Shown here: positions 36,701 to 46,800 of the stretch, in pieces
Layout: every line of letters starts with the position of its first letter
How positions within the stretch are numbered: position 1 is the first letter of the stretch
Origin: Stichopus chloronotus
Taxonomy: Eukaryota > Echinodermata > Holothuroidea > Aspidochirotida > Stichopodidae
DNA length: 64,000 bases
NCBI GenBank assembly: GCA_021234535.1
Contig: CM037829.1
Location: 31,716,962 to 31,780,961, forward strand
Reading direction: 5' to 3'
Program-made: the position numbers and the translations under genes
The notes under the pieces: generated by a model
Told to the model about the DNA's origin: nothing
The model's input: the letters and a program-made list of their open reading frames with translations, nothing else
Databases searched by the model: none

Positions 36701-39700
36701 TTAAAGATAACAAGATCGAATGCGCCGAGTACGGTTTTGATCAATGTACAGTAATTGTAAAAACTTTGATCATGGACTTCACACGACCTTTGAACTCCAC
36801 TGTTGGTTTTCACTTTTGGAGACTACCAGTGGGGTTTTTCAATACTAAGTGTATTACCTGTGGAGAAATAGTAAGTGTACCTTTCAGTAAGCAAATAGAG
36901 TAATTAGTAATGAAAGTTAGTGTATCATTTTTCAACAATATTTATATTAAGTGTTCTCCCAGGACCTGCTCGAAATTAAGTTCTTGGGGAAACCTTCAGA
37001 TAAGGCTTCTGTGTCCTTACTTAACATATCCACCACCAATGACCGAGTTCTTGGTTTTAACGTTGCACAGCTACATACCAAACGTGAGATGTATTTTGGG
37101 ATTTCTTTCTGATACCATGTTTACAAGGCTTGTTGCAACTTGGTAGGTCTTGAACACACACATGGCATGCAACTAGCACCAGAATGAACCAAAATAACAG
37201 GACTCAAAGCCAACATGGTAACTACAACATGAAGCAGTTTTTGTAGCTAAGTAGTTAATTCTGCAATATGATTTTAAATTCTTCTAACACAACAACAAAA
37301 AGTGTTGAATACGATAATGTAGTTGTTGACAGTTTTCATTCAAATCAACAGTATGATTCTTGGAACAAGCCAATGGGAAGTATACTAGTATTAAATATTC
37401 AGTTAGTCAAAACAACTCACGATCACTGATGCAGCAATGTTGTGATCTGTTCATAGGTCATTTGTAAAAACAGTGCTTTCTTTCACCAAATACTACAATT
37501 TCTGATCCTAAGGAGCGATTACTTGAGTAGTATGTTTTTGATACACCAGTGAGACTTGTACTGTTGCATATTCATTATGCAGCGGTTATAGCAAGAACCG
37601 TTAACTTTCAAATATGATTTCTGTTTTTTACTGTTTTAAGGTCGATCCTGTTGCTTTCAAAGTAGTTACTGTCATTTTCCTTCATTGAAAAGTGCAGTCT
37701 GTCCATGTACAACATGGCGTGTACATTTAAAAATAAAGAAAAAGTTAAGATCAAACATAATCTTATCCTTCCAGTTTTTCAGTACACGCACAATCACTTA
37801 AAGGGTATTAAACGGAAGCAATCCCATTTCTGTATACTACTAGTTCTGTGGAAAAATTGCTCTGCCTCTGGGATGAAAAGACTATGTGAAAATCAAGACT
37901 TTAGAGAGTAGACGACTTCATCAAAACTCCTCTTGCATCAAGTATGATGGCAGCATAGATGCATTACCAAGAAATGATGAATTCTTAAAAAACTTTAAGG
38001 TCTTTGAAGTGCAATTTACTCCGACATAATTTCACAGACTCACATGATTACAGGGATTTGCCACTGAAGAAGATTGGTATTTGAGAAAAAGTTATTATTC
38101 CAAAGTAGTGCACATCAGCAAAGTTTTGATTCCTATTTAATAATTACCTGCAATATTAACAACATCACAATGCATGAAACGCCAAGCACAACATCCCAGA
38201 GCCTGAAAAGAAAATCAGATATTTTCTAAGTGCGAGAAACTTTCACTTCAGTATCTATTATAGTACCTCTGTAGTACGACAGAGGAGGCTCAAATATGAA
38301 CAAAGATGCTTGAACTTGAACACAATAACTAGCTTGCCTGCACTTGCATGCATGCCATCAGTATTAAGGTCAAGTGCAGCTTTCCAAAATAGTTAAATAA
38401 TTTGTTTCTCTTGACCACAATGACCACACAGAGCAATAACCAGAACAGGAATGAGGACAAAATTTTCAGCATCATGAAGACTTAATGGATCGATAACTGC
38501 AAACTCTGACAAGCATCACTTTGTTTCAGGGTATTACTTGAAGAATAACAAAACTTCATGCATTCAAGGGCAATTATTTTTCAACACTGACCAGCCACAC
38601 ACATGTGGAGGACACCTGTGACCTACAGACAGCAACCCCTTGTCAAGTGACAACAAAATCAATCAATATTTAAATAAAATTTGGCATCTTCTTTTCGCAA
38701 GGTCAATTTATGTGAGAAAACCTGAGACTGTACTCGAAAGAAAACCCCTGTCACTGTGACCTGGTTGGGTATCGACCCCCAAACCTCACGATTGTTGGGT
38801 TTCATTGCTTCAAACTGCAAAATGTTGATCTTTCACCTCCACAGAAATTAAAAGGGGTTATGTAAATACTATGTGCTACCTTTAGTACAACAAACAGTAC
38901 AGTGACAATGACATTACACAACCTAAATTTTGTACTTTAAAGTTCCAACTCCCTGATTGAATTTCTTCTTGAAAGGCGTTTTGAAAATATGCACGGTATT
39001 GATCCCATACATGATGTCTGAATGAACAATAAACGTTTGAGATATTGAGTTTAATTAAACATTAATCATGCATAAAGGTTAGCAATACTGTACATTAGTT
39101 CAGAAATTAATACAGAGTGAGATGAATTTTATAACATGTGTCTAGCTTGGGTGCAAAGGTTGAATAAAACAAACACCAAAATAACAGTTAATTTCACCTC
39201 CATTCAAGTCTGCCAGAGAAAATGATAATTTGTGACCTTCATAAGGGAGAAGTTAAATTATTGGTGCTGGTTATTTTGAAAATATAGATGCAATGCTTAG
39301 GGGCATAAATTTGTTTGACTTTACAAAAATAACAACTCAGAAAGTCTTGAGCATCATTCGAAAATAAGACAAGCAGTCGAGCAAGATTGTTTACCCTGTG
39401 ACATGGTAAACATACACCTAAGCACTTCAGTTGGCCTATGAAAGGCATTTATGCTCCAAATTCAGAGTGGACCGAAGTACGACGCTGTACAGTAGTTTAT
39501 CAGACATGAAAGGTGATTGGCTATTTCCTTACCAAACATGGCAGTCAATAGTTCAGTGCATTGCCACCTTGTGACACCAACTGCTAGCATTGAAATACAA
39601 TTATGACATTTGGTACGAGCAAACTGGAAAGAGCATTGAAAACAGTGCCAGTACTGTAGAAGAGAGCATTTGGCACAGTATTTTGTTATTACACAAGTGC

Positions 39701-41797
39701 CAGAAGCCAGGTATAGAAAAAAAAGAAGAACAAAATAAATTTTGTGAGTCACCTTGTATATTTGATATTCTTGATGGTATTTTCCAACGTTTCAAGAAAT
39801 GTACTGGAACTGAAGGAAAGTCCCAGTAAGTGTTTCACTTGTCCAAGTGCGATCGAAATTGCCGATGCTGATGTAAATCCTGAGATGACGGTCGCAGATA
39901 TGAAACCAGTGAGAGAACCTGGCAAGAAACATGAAACTTGTTGCCTTTACATGTATAGTCAAAACAAGTGTAGAACATATGTGTAGAACATCATCAATAA
40001 AACTGCTTTAAGTAGGAAAAGGGTGACTAGATTTCTGATGACATGTCTTGTAATTTCTTTACCTCCTAAAATAATCATCATGAATTAAAATAATATTTTT
40101 AGCATGAACATAAGCAGAAGCACCCTGAACAAACTTTTCCTTCGTAAACACAGGTACTCTTTGAATGAAATACACGCCAAAAGCTGACGAGACATTCTGA
40201 TGAACCATTTGAAATGTTCAAAGAAGTGTAGGTCAGAAAAGGGAATCGGGCTAGTCGGCGAATCCAGGGTATGAGTCAGGTGCTATATCAGGTGATTTTT
40301 GGGGTTTAAAGAGGATACTGTACCTCTGTTTCAAGTGTATCGCAAGCACCAATATGATACCAAACACGGTTGAGAAAAAATTTTAAATTTGCCTTCTTTC
40401 AATAGGTAGCTCTAGAAGGACAGTTCTTGGATTACTGTATATCACTTCTTTCTACCTTTTGCTTCCTTTCTTCTCTTACATGGACAGTCCATCTGTCGCA
40501 TCTGTTTCTTTTGCACCACTGATCATGGCAAACCCTAAAAGAAATTTTGCTAAAGTTGGGGCTTTACATGTTTGTCATTTAAAGCTAGTATCAAATTTCA
40601 CTCACCTAGATGAAAAACTCCCATTAAAAATTGAATAATGCCACAAAGTAAAGCTAGAATGATGGCAAGTTGGGGATCATTTAACCACGGTTGCTCCTTG
40701 TCTGGATGTCCGTATGTAGCCACCAGTAGTGACAAGATAGCTGTAGGTCCCACGGTTATGTCCTTCGATGTTCCAAAGATGCAGTAAACAAAGCAGCCCA
40801 TGAAAGCAGAGTATAAACCAAACTAGAGGGAAAATAATTTAAAAACAAAGAGAAAACTCAGCTTCAATGCTTTATGGTGGTCTCTGAAGCATTTGATGTT
40901 AATGTTTAAGTATTTGCTGATCATTATGTTCCAGATTACAAGGTGATACATAAATACAATACCTGCACCATACTGCAGATCACAGAGCTTGGTCAATACT
41001 GTTAACAAAAGTCTCACAGAGAATTCCGAACCATTATGAATGAACTTTACACTTCTATTGTGAGATTCTTCCATTGATTTTTCATGATTTGTTCTAAAAT
41101 GCTGCGACAAATTCCATAAACTAGAATAGAAAAATGAGAAAAAAACCAAACTGTTTTGTGCTCCCGAGGTCCTTTCAGATACCGCATCCAGTCTGACAAT
41201 CAATTTTGTGCACTAAGTACTGTAGTGATTCTTATTTCCAGTCAAACATGAAAACATTAACATAGAGCATTCAAGAAAAAGAAACAAAAAATGTAGTGGA
41301 GGCATTAATACCCTTCTTTGACATTAATACTCAAAATGTTTCCTGTGGATGGGGAGGTAATTGGACAAAAAAAAAAACATGCTTACCATACCTTTGTGAG
41401 TTCATCTCAGCCTTTATGCAAAGATGCCTGGACAATTGTGTGCGGGAAAGCATGTGAGCAAAGTATGGTATATTATGCATTTACTTTTTTCTCATAGAAC
41501 AATCATATTTACTCCAGACCTATTGTTACAAGGTCAGATGATACCAATTGATAGGGATACATTCAGTACATGAAGAATATTATGAATTTAAGAATCTTAC
41601 CTGTATGTGAAGTTTAGCTATTGATGCATAAGCCAAACTCTGTGGTATGACAGTTAAGGCCACTGTTAACCCAGCTATGAAGTCATGCAGAAAGTAGCCT
41701 AAGGAATATTCTGTGATCCACAAAGTAATAGGAATCCGCCTCTTCCATGACTTCAGCGAGCAGTACTCATTAATCTTTTCCATGTCTACATTCAAAA
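27559..41797 (-). CDS. SLC26A11: SLC26A11-like anion transporter, complete 14-exon gene (copy A)
   Basis: Spliced gene encoding a sodium-independent sulfate/anion transporter of the SLC26A11 type, a multi-pass membrane protein with a cytosolic C-terminal STAS domain. Coding exons in transcript order: 41783-41601, 40822-40606, 39918-39753, 38202-38148, 36488-36389, 35328-35168, 33738-33666, 33195-33145, 32564-32504, 31026-30830, 30098-29893, 29262-29095, 28163-28098, 27756-27559. Together they make 1902 nt, or 633 codons plus TGA, against about 606 residues for human SLC26A11. All introns are GT-AG and phases agree at each junction. Visible family motifs: PQSLAYAS (TM1), GTSKDITVGPTAI (TM3), GFTSASA and GQVKHLLG, YPVTGSFSRT (TM10), YIPKSALAA, LWRV, and the STAS core (DFTKITEVDYT). 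The ATG at 41783 lies 14 nt inside an exon with a strong acceptor, so a non-coding first exon is expected upstream. It lies tandem to a second copy at 389-14572 and divergent from PRKDC. Family identity is sure; substrate is inferred. Confidence 0.93.
27874..28005. repeat. 46-bp tandem repeat, about 2.9 near-identical copies
   Basis: Copies start at 27874, 27920 and 27966 (spacing exactly 46 bp), each containing CTGATGTGATGCATGGTAGA. It lies in the last intron of SLC26A11 copy A (27757-28097). The near-identity of the copies implies a recent or length-variable array. Confidence 0.9.
28098..28163 (-). CDS. SLC26A11: SLC26A11 copy A, coding exon 13 (STAS)
   Basis: 66 nt encoding CLSDAIQDFSGAGVKLLLVN followed by VT. 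I chose the acceptor ending TTCGACAG because the nearer CTTTCAG would give an in-frame TAG. The donor is ACA/GTAAGT. Confidence 0.9.
29095..29262 (-). CDS. SLC26A11: SLC26A11 copy A, coding exon 12 (start of STAS domain)
   Basis: 168 nt encoding VERCPALIVQADRSVRYPAA and EYLMDKLNEI, ending HVIFDFTKITEVDYTFIE. This is the first beta strands of the STAS domain with the usual D-x-x-x-(I/V)-x-x-(I/V)-D turn. The donor is GAG/GTAAGT, phase 0 to phase 0. Confidence 0.94.
29434..29480. repeat. Near-perfect 22-bp inverted repeat with 3-nt loop
   Basis: The arms 29434-29455 and 29459-29480 (core CCAAGGAGGTTCTAAG) differ at one position and are separated by GAA. It lies in the intron between SLC26A11 copy A exons 11 and 12. 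It could be a tiny fold-back insertion or an assembly artefact. Confidence 0.8.
29893..30098 (-). CDS. SLC26A11: SLC26A11 copy A, coding exon 11
   Basis: 206 nt encoding KIDLIPLCSTFIFSLLLGVQ, then FGTIIGVLVDLAILQ and PVARPSL, followed by a hydrophilic linker into the STAS domain. It contains the last membrane helices. The acceptor is TTCCCTAG and the donor CAG/GTATAG, phase 1 in and phase 0 out. Confidence 0.92.
30830..31026 (-). CDS. SLC26A11: SLC26A11 copy A, coding exon 10
   Basis: 197 nt encoding RTAINSQSGVKTPLGGVVTG, then the hallmark YIPKSALAAMIIVAV and the LWRVH stretch. The acceptor is ATTTCAG and the donor CACA/GTAAGT, phase 2 in and phase 1 out. Exactly the length of copy B exon 10. 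Confidence 0.95.
32131..32160. repeat. CA microsatellite
   Basis: CACACACACCCAGACACACA followed by CACACA, in the intron between copy A exons 9 and 10 (31027-32503). Confidence 0.75.
32504..32564 (-). CDS. SLC26A11: SLC26A11 copy A, coding exon 9 (61 nt)
   Basis: Encodes GLCNIAGSFFSSYPVTGSFS followed by the arginine split across the junction. SSYPVTGSFSR is the TM10 segment that lines the anion-binding site in SLC26 structures; here both the serine and arginine of SxSR are kept. The donor is TCG/GTACGT, phase 1 in and phase 2 out. Confidence 0.93.
33145..33195 (-). CDS. SLC26A11: SLC26A11 copy A, coding exon 8 (51 nt)
   Basis: Encodes ARQNGYKTEPNQEMVAV, the conserved intracellular loop (Q-N-x-Y and x-N-Q-E) between TM8 and TM9. 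The acceptor is CATCAG and the donor TAG/GTAAGT, phase 1 to phase 1. Confidence 0.92.
33666..33738 (-). CDS. SLC26A11: SLC26A11 copy A, coding exon 7 (73 nt)
   Basis: Encodes EFNIGLLVVPLIAYLELIAI, then GKAF. This is the helix that reads PLMGLLESIAVAKAF in the human protein. The acceptor is TTGACAG and the donor TTCG/GTAAGC, phase 0 in and phase 1 out. Confidence 0.92.
35050..35120. repeat. CA/GACA-type microsatellite
   Basis: A purine-rich run of ACACACAGACAGACAGACTC followed by GAGA and CAGACAGT units, just beyond the donor of copy A exon 6. It keeps an open frame past the exon, which explains a spurious long ORF there. Confidence 0.7.
35168..35328 (-). CDS. SLC26A11: SLC26A11 copy A, coding exon 6
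   Basis: 161 nt encoding ARNAIVIGSTSLIAWSLEAS, then GCTGYISTTGKVNEGVP and FPDFRDHSFVDILS. ARNA, TG.V.EG.P and the proline-rich extracellular loop match SLC26A11. The donor is TCC/GTAAGT at phase 0. The open frame runs past this donor into a GACA microsatellite, which is intronic. Confidence 0.93.
36389..36488 (-). CDS. SLC26A11: SLC26A11 copy A, coding exon 5
   Basis: 100 nt encoding KVQKDSLLWISKQDSHTPRY, then LTVLRKVLWFIGT. This corresponds to the hydrophilic loop and following helix ahead of the conserved ARNA segment. The acceptor is CACTTCAG and the donor ACAG/GTAACC, phase 0 in and phase 1 out. Confidence 0.9.
38148..38202 (-). CDS. SLC26A11: SLC26A11 copy A, coding exon 4 (55 nt)
   Basis: A small exon encoding RLWDVVLGVSCIVMLLILQ, a membrane helix. 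It is bounded by TTTTCAG and CAG/GTAATT, phase 2 in and phase 0 out. Copy B has an identically sized exon at 9681-9735. Confidence 0.92.
39753..39918 (-). CDS. SLC26A11: SLC26A11 copy A, coding exon 3
   Basis: 166 nt, phase 1 in and phase 2 out. It encodes GSLTGFISATVISGFTSASA, then ISIALGQVKHLLGL. GFTSA and GQ.K.LLG are canonical SLC26A11 motifs. The acceptor is TTGCCAG and the donor AAG/GTGACT. Same length as copy B exon 3. Confidence 0.94.
40606..40822 (-). CDS. SLC26A11: SLC26A11 copy A, coding exon 2
   Basis: 217 nt, phase 0 in and phase 1 out, acceptor CCCTCTAG and donor CTAG/GTGAGT. It encodes FGLYSAFMGCFVYCIFGTSK and onward, with the conserved DITVGPTAILSLLV signature of TM3 and CGIIQFLMGVFHL of the next helix. 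Length is identical to the copy B exon at 12340-12556. Confidence 0.95.
41601..41797 (-). CDS. SLC26A11: SLC26A11 copy A, exon 1 of coding sequence
   Basis: The acceptor is a long pyrimidine tract ending CTGCAG just above 41797. The first 14 nt are 5' UTR, and the ATG is at 41783 with G at -3 and G at +4. It encodes residues 1-61, starting MEKINEYCSLKSWKRRIP and ending in TM1 with PQSLAYASIAKLHIQ. The donor is CAG/GTAAGA at phase 0. Copy B has the equivalent exon at 14281-14572 with a longer acidic N-terminus. Confidence 0.9.
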
Positions 41798-43309
41798 CTG
41801 CAGGGTAGATAGAGGAAAATCCTTGCTCTGAACATTTACTGTATAATCGACAGCAATCTAACATAAAAGTTATGTTGTAAGTTGACACATTTGAAATTTT
41901 CCAGAGTGTTGATTTCAACTTTCTACCAACTTTTTACCTCAGACAGGACAATTGCAACAGCTACTTAACAATGGCCATAAATAAAACTTTGAAATTCATC
42001 CACATAGTTAAACATGGAGTAGAATGAATCTTCTAATTAATCTTTTAAAGAAACACTGCTGTACAGTACAGTCTTTCAAGTGGTACTGATACTGCAAATA
42101 CATTTTTTTCCAAACAAAGAGACAAAATTTAGTAGTGAAACAAATTTTACAAGTCGAAGAAGAGTCGCCATATTACTGCTAAATAACCTGAATTGTGACG
42201 TCACACATGACTCCACAACTTTGGTACGGCAAGCTCAACACACAAAAACATTCAGTATACAATGCTAACTGAAATGACAGAAGTATTACTGGTTTTAAAT
42301 CATGCTGGGGGTTGATTTGGGCATCCTGAAGGACATTTTAAGTAACAAATGAGTCTCTTTGAGCATAACAAAATTATAAATCAGCATTGTCTTTCACGTT
42401 ACTTTCCAGGCGTGTGTTCTACTTCGTACTTTTTTAATGTGGTGACACAGCAGACATGCTACAACAACAGAACAAAAGTAAAGATAACATTTGGAGAGAA
42501 GTCGTTACTAGAACACACATGGCCTTATACCGTCCTCACTGTTTCTGAACGGGATCCATTAGTTTCTGCCAACCCCCCTCAGTAACTGTTTCCATTCCTG
42601 ATTTTCTGCTTCCCCAAAAGATCATGCTGCAGAAAATGACATTCATTTAACTTACATGTTTTTTTTTCTTTTTGTCAGTTGATTTTCTGTCACTGTTTTA
42701 GGAATAAATGTCAAAAGTTTGCATCAGTACCAGGCCTCTTTAGCAATTATTCTGGCCATGAAGGAGTGTTGATTTGATGCCTCCAAATAAGCCGAAAAAA
42801 GTTAATTTGGCCAAGTAAAGACCGTCTATCTTGAACTTCCAAACATGTTACAAATTAGTGGAGGCAGAAAGGGTTTGTACAATATGTAATTTCAATACAC
42901 TGTTTTAGCACGCACATGATGTAGGCCTAAGCTTGCACTATTTTTTGATCGACAGCGGGTGAGGCAGCAGAAAGCACGCATGCACACCTGTAGGCTAAGA
43001 CTGACTTGACCCTCAATCAAATATACAACATTTGGGCCATGTTTGACATAACTCATGTTCTTGAAATTTAAAATTTGAACAAATCTTTGTTTCACATCAT
43101 TACTCCCCCTGAAAACAGTGTTTTCTGCCCTGAAAAATCAGGGGGGACAACAACATTTTCAGGGGCAGAGACTACCGGGGAGGAAACTGATATAGTCCTT
43201 TGTGAACACATTATATGAATGTAGGCCTAGGTTGAAACCAGATTGGAAAGTTTGAAATATGCGCGGGGGGATTTTAATAAAGATCAAGAGAATTGCATGG
43301 CCAGTACTA

Positions 43310-43410
43310 AGCAGAGCGCCACCATCAGTTGGCGCGGAGCATATCGAGAAAATTTTGGCCAAAACTACCCACCTAGATTGCCGGAAATCACCTTTCCACG
43401 GCATTGTGCT
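43310..43410. repeat. Dispersed repeat with GCGCCA...TGGCGC hairpin, copy 2
   Basis: AGAGCGCCACCATCAGTTGG followed by CGCGGAGC, GAGAAAATTTTGG and CCTAGATTGCCGGAAATCAC. Collinear with the copy near 19455-19600, in the same orientation. Confidence 0.6.
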
Positions 43411-44507
43411 TACCTTTCCACCCTCCGACTTTGCAAGTTTTTAAGCCACCAACTTCAGATGATGCATGCGACATATGCCAGTGTGCACTGTACATGTGTT
43501 CTGTGCAGTCAGCCTACGTACATCATAGGTCGACTCACTGCTGCACGTCACTTCCACGAAATGCGCGAGAAAGTACGGTACTGTACATAAATCCAAGACA
43601 TGGTCTAAGTTTGTATTTAAAGTGTTTGCAGCTCGCACTAGTAGAGAAATGTTTGTGATCAGGGTTAAGCAATACCTGGGAAAGTGGTGATGTGTAGGAT
43701 ATTTTAAATCTGTTACTTTCGTGCATGGATAGCCTGGCACCAAGGCAGGGCAACTGCTTGATACGCAACAGCCTTTGGTTGGAGACTGCATCATATGTGC
43801 GGCCGGAGCAATTAGAGTCGGCTCTGTGGGCCGGGGAAGGCAACTACTGATGCATTTACGTACACTACGCTCATGCCTTTTACGCGGTTTCAATAAGAAA
43901 CTGTACGGGCCTACATACAGCTGCTGCAAATGTGAGTTTCACGAACAGTGGCACAGCAAATACAATACAATCTGCAGGGGATCCAGAATGTTCAGAATTT
44001 TGACTTTTCTGAGATTCGGTTTCAAGATTTTCAGGTGAGGTAGGCCTAACTTTTGTGCGGTTAAATTGCCAACGTGTTATCAAACTTGCAGGGCACAGCT
44101 GCAGTTGTCAAATTGCATGGCTAGACACTTCCAGACTCATATTTTTTTTGGGGGGATAAATCCCCAGGGCAGGGCAAACTTTCCAATCTGGGGTTGAAAT
44201 GATACATCCACTTCAGTTCACAATCCCAGTCCAAAATAACATATCTAGGCCTATACATAAGTTTATGTTTAGTGTGCAAACTGTACTTACTCCGTACTTA
44301 CTGTACCTAGTATTAGCATTACTAATAGAAAGCATTTGGCTAGGGTAAGATCACGCAACAGACGACAAAATCGAGTTAGCCTAGCTTTCCACAGGATCAC
44401 ACGTTAATGTTAGGTAAATTGCTAAATACTTTTTGTAACGCTCTGCAAATCAATTTTTTGTACAACCACAATAGATAGTCACAAAGAAAACTTGAAGTTT
44501 ACTTCAC

Positions 44508-44690
44508 CTGCGGGTCTTGTCTTTCAGTCTGTTGGGTTTCAACGACAAATGTCAGCAAACACTGCGGAAACAGAACCCAATTCTGGCCGGATAAGTAGTC
44601 AGCTGACATGCATAGACGACGATGCCAACCATTATTTCTATGGTGCCAACTTGAAACTATCACAGAAATCATCACATGATTCACTATGAG
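44508..44690 (-). other. Candidate non-coding first exon of SLC26A11 copy A
   Basis: Exon 1 of the coding sequence opens with an acceptor, so a 5' UTR exon must lie upstream. On the minus strand a good donor (GCAG/GTGAAG) ends a segment at 44508, in the CpG-richer DNA near 44.5-45.1 kb. If joined to 41797, the frame of the ATG at 41783 meets a TGA 33 nt upstream, which would fix that ATG as the first in-frame start. The 5' limit is a guess, and only RNA data could confirm this exon. Confidence 0.3.
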
Positions 44691-45292
44691 AGACAGCTGC
44701 AGCTGTTTGCACGAAAAGCGTACGAATTACGTTTGAATAACCTGGAAATATTGGTACGAACCTAACTACTGAACCGAAACGTAACCATAGTGACTTTCGA
44801 GGCAATAATTATTTCTATTCGCACGAATTTTATTTTTTCGGGCCACAAAATAAAAATTCATCCCAACATTCGCCGGCCATCACAACTTTCACCGGGATCA
44901 TTCACAGCGGATTGAAATTCAGTGGGCTAGGCTACCGATTGGGGCCCTATCTCAGTGGTTTGCGACTGGGTTGTCATCTAGCCCCAATTGTCGTACTTCC
45001 CCATTTTTGTCCATCTCAGTTTGCAACATCTCCCATGTCTCTCACAAGCCCAATTGCCCCAGTTGAGGGAACCCGAAGTCCAGTAAAACCCAATTGACGC
45101 CCATGCAATGGATCTTGCTTGCTGGGATCGGCATGATTGCTACGTACGGATCTCTTCGACTTTATTGGGCTTCTGACAGAAAAAAATGAACTTAAACAAC
45201 GAGGAGACCATACAGTAAAAAGGACACTAAAATGGACACTGTGAAAAAGGACACTTGCAACTTGATCTTGATGAGTATCCACTAAAGAAATA

Positions 45293-45885
45293 TTAAAGGA
45301 GAAGGCAAGTCAGGACTTTTGACAATGTTAAATGAGAGACTAACATATGGTGAACACCATTACCAAATTTCAGTTAAATACGTTGCTTACTTCCCAAGAT
45401 ATTGCAATTTGAATGCTCATATAAAAATTATGAGGAAGCTGCCATTTTGAGATTGTGATGACATCACCAGACCACATGTGATTGAAAAGCTTTTGTTTTT
45501 CTTTATATTTCATTGTCAATAAATTTTAACAGTCATGCATAGATTCAAGTCATAGTATTAATGATTTGATTATTACATGATACACCTCAGTAATTCAACA
45601 CAAAATTTGTACAAGTGTGTTTCGGATTGATAGAAATAATAGGTAAAGAATATAAAGAAATGCATTAAAATTTTTGCTATCTGTGGTTATGTGACATCAT
45701 TATTCGACTTACTCAAGTTGTTTTACATTCAACTTAGGCAAAAATGGAAGCACCCTTCTCTGAATTTCAAAAGTGTGTAACTTGGATAGGAAACAATATT
45801 TCTGAATGAAACTTTGGGAAGATGTTTGTCAAACACTTCTGCTTCACTTTGATAAATATACTCGCAGGGTTTCCTTCTCCTTTAA
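45293..45885. mobile_element. TTAA-flanked fold-back element (MITE-like), 593 bp
   Basis: Begins TTAAAGGAGAAGG at 45293 and ends with the reverse complement CCTTCTCCTTTAA at 45885, so TTAA sits at both termini as in piggyBac-type target duplications. The interior has no long open frame, but partly symmetric blocks near GATGACATCAC on the left and GATGTCAC on the right. It is a non-autonomous element by inference; the family is not identified. Confidence 0.55.
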
Positions 45886-46425
45886 CATATTTTGTTGTTC
45901 TGCATAATTCGCCGACCACGAACTGGCTTGTGGACGTATGGTTGACTAGTGGTCCGTCTTTGGTTCTTGATGATAATTGTCCAGAAGCCTGTTTTAAGGA
46001 GCTATAGTACAGTATACTAGTCTGATCGGGATACGCCGGGCCTCTGTTCATGCAGCGGTTCGGTGGTGCACCTCTGTGGGTGCCCCCCCCCCCCTCCCTA
46101 CTAGGACAGTGGCTGACATATAACGATTAACTGGATGAACTGAACACAACGTCCTCCTCGGTGACGGGGGAGGGGGTAAGTCATGGTGCCCACCAGCGAC
46201 TGCAGTCAGTTATTAACTAAGAAATATACGCCATCCCACTGCACCTCTCAGCTTCCGTGTGTTACTAAAGAAACTTCCCTGTAACTAATGTCAAGGTTAA
46301 ATGACGCCCTTGACTTTGCTCTGTAACCAGTAAAAGTGTACTTACGTCTTAACCAAGACTATACCGGTCCGCCAATATGATGGTCAATGATGACCTGGTC
46401 GTCATGGGGAGGGGTCAGTCCAACC

Positions 46426-46445
46426 AGAGCCATATATATGGCTCT
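46426..46445. repeat. Perfect 20-bp palindrome
   Basis: AGAGCCATATATATGGCTCT is its own reverse complement. It lies in the divergent intergenic region with two further perfect hairpins at 46707-46732 and 46776-46800. Confidence 0.85.
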
Positions 46446-46706
46446 TGAGTCTAACGGGAGAGTACCCAATGCTTTGCTTTTGGGAAAATTTTGCTCACTA
46501 TGTAGGGTGGACTAGATTTTGTTAGGTGGACTAGATATTTTTAATTTGCATAGGTCTAAGGCCATCCCAATATATCCCCAATTCTGTTCACTCTATCACA
46601 GATAAATAAAAACAATGTTCGAAGGATCATTGCTACTCCTAGACGAGGACTGTGTTGTTCATTACCCATTACACCTTCAATCAGCCACAGAACCATTTAT
46701 CTCTCT

Positions 46707-46732
46707 CAGTGTGTAAGTTGACTTACACACTG
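46707..46732. repeat. Perfect 12-bp inverted repeat
   Basis: CAGTGTGTAAGT and ACTTACACACTG separated by TG. Confidence 0.85.
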
Positions 46733-46775
46733 AAATCGACCTTCGGGGGCTCGTGCATGAATCGCGCATGCAAGG

Positions 46776-46800
46776 TACGTCATATCAGAGATATGACGTA
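46776..46800. repeat. Perfect 11-bp inverted repeat carrying TGACGTA half-sites
   Basis: TACGTCATATC and GATATGACGTA separated by AGA. Both arms contain a CREB/ATF-like TGACGTA half-site; any binding is speculative. Confidence 0.8.

Noticed and set aside
38755..38815. Second tRNA-like segment (GGGTCGATACCC on the minus strand)
   Set aside because: The B-box-like motif is imperfect and I cannot find a matching A box at proper spacing.
43441..43929. Longest minus-strand open frame (162 codons) in the intergenic region
   Set aside because: No recognisable domain, cysteine- and histidine-rich low-quality composition, overlaps other open frames and a dispersed repeat, and no splice or start context that fits a gene.
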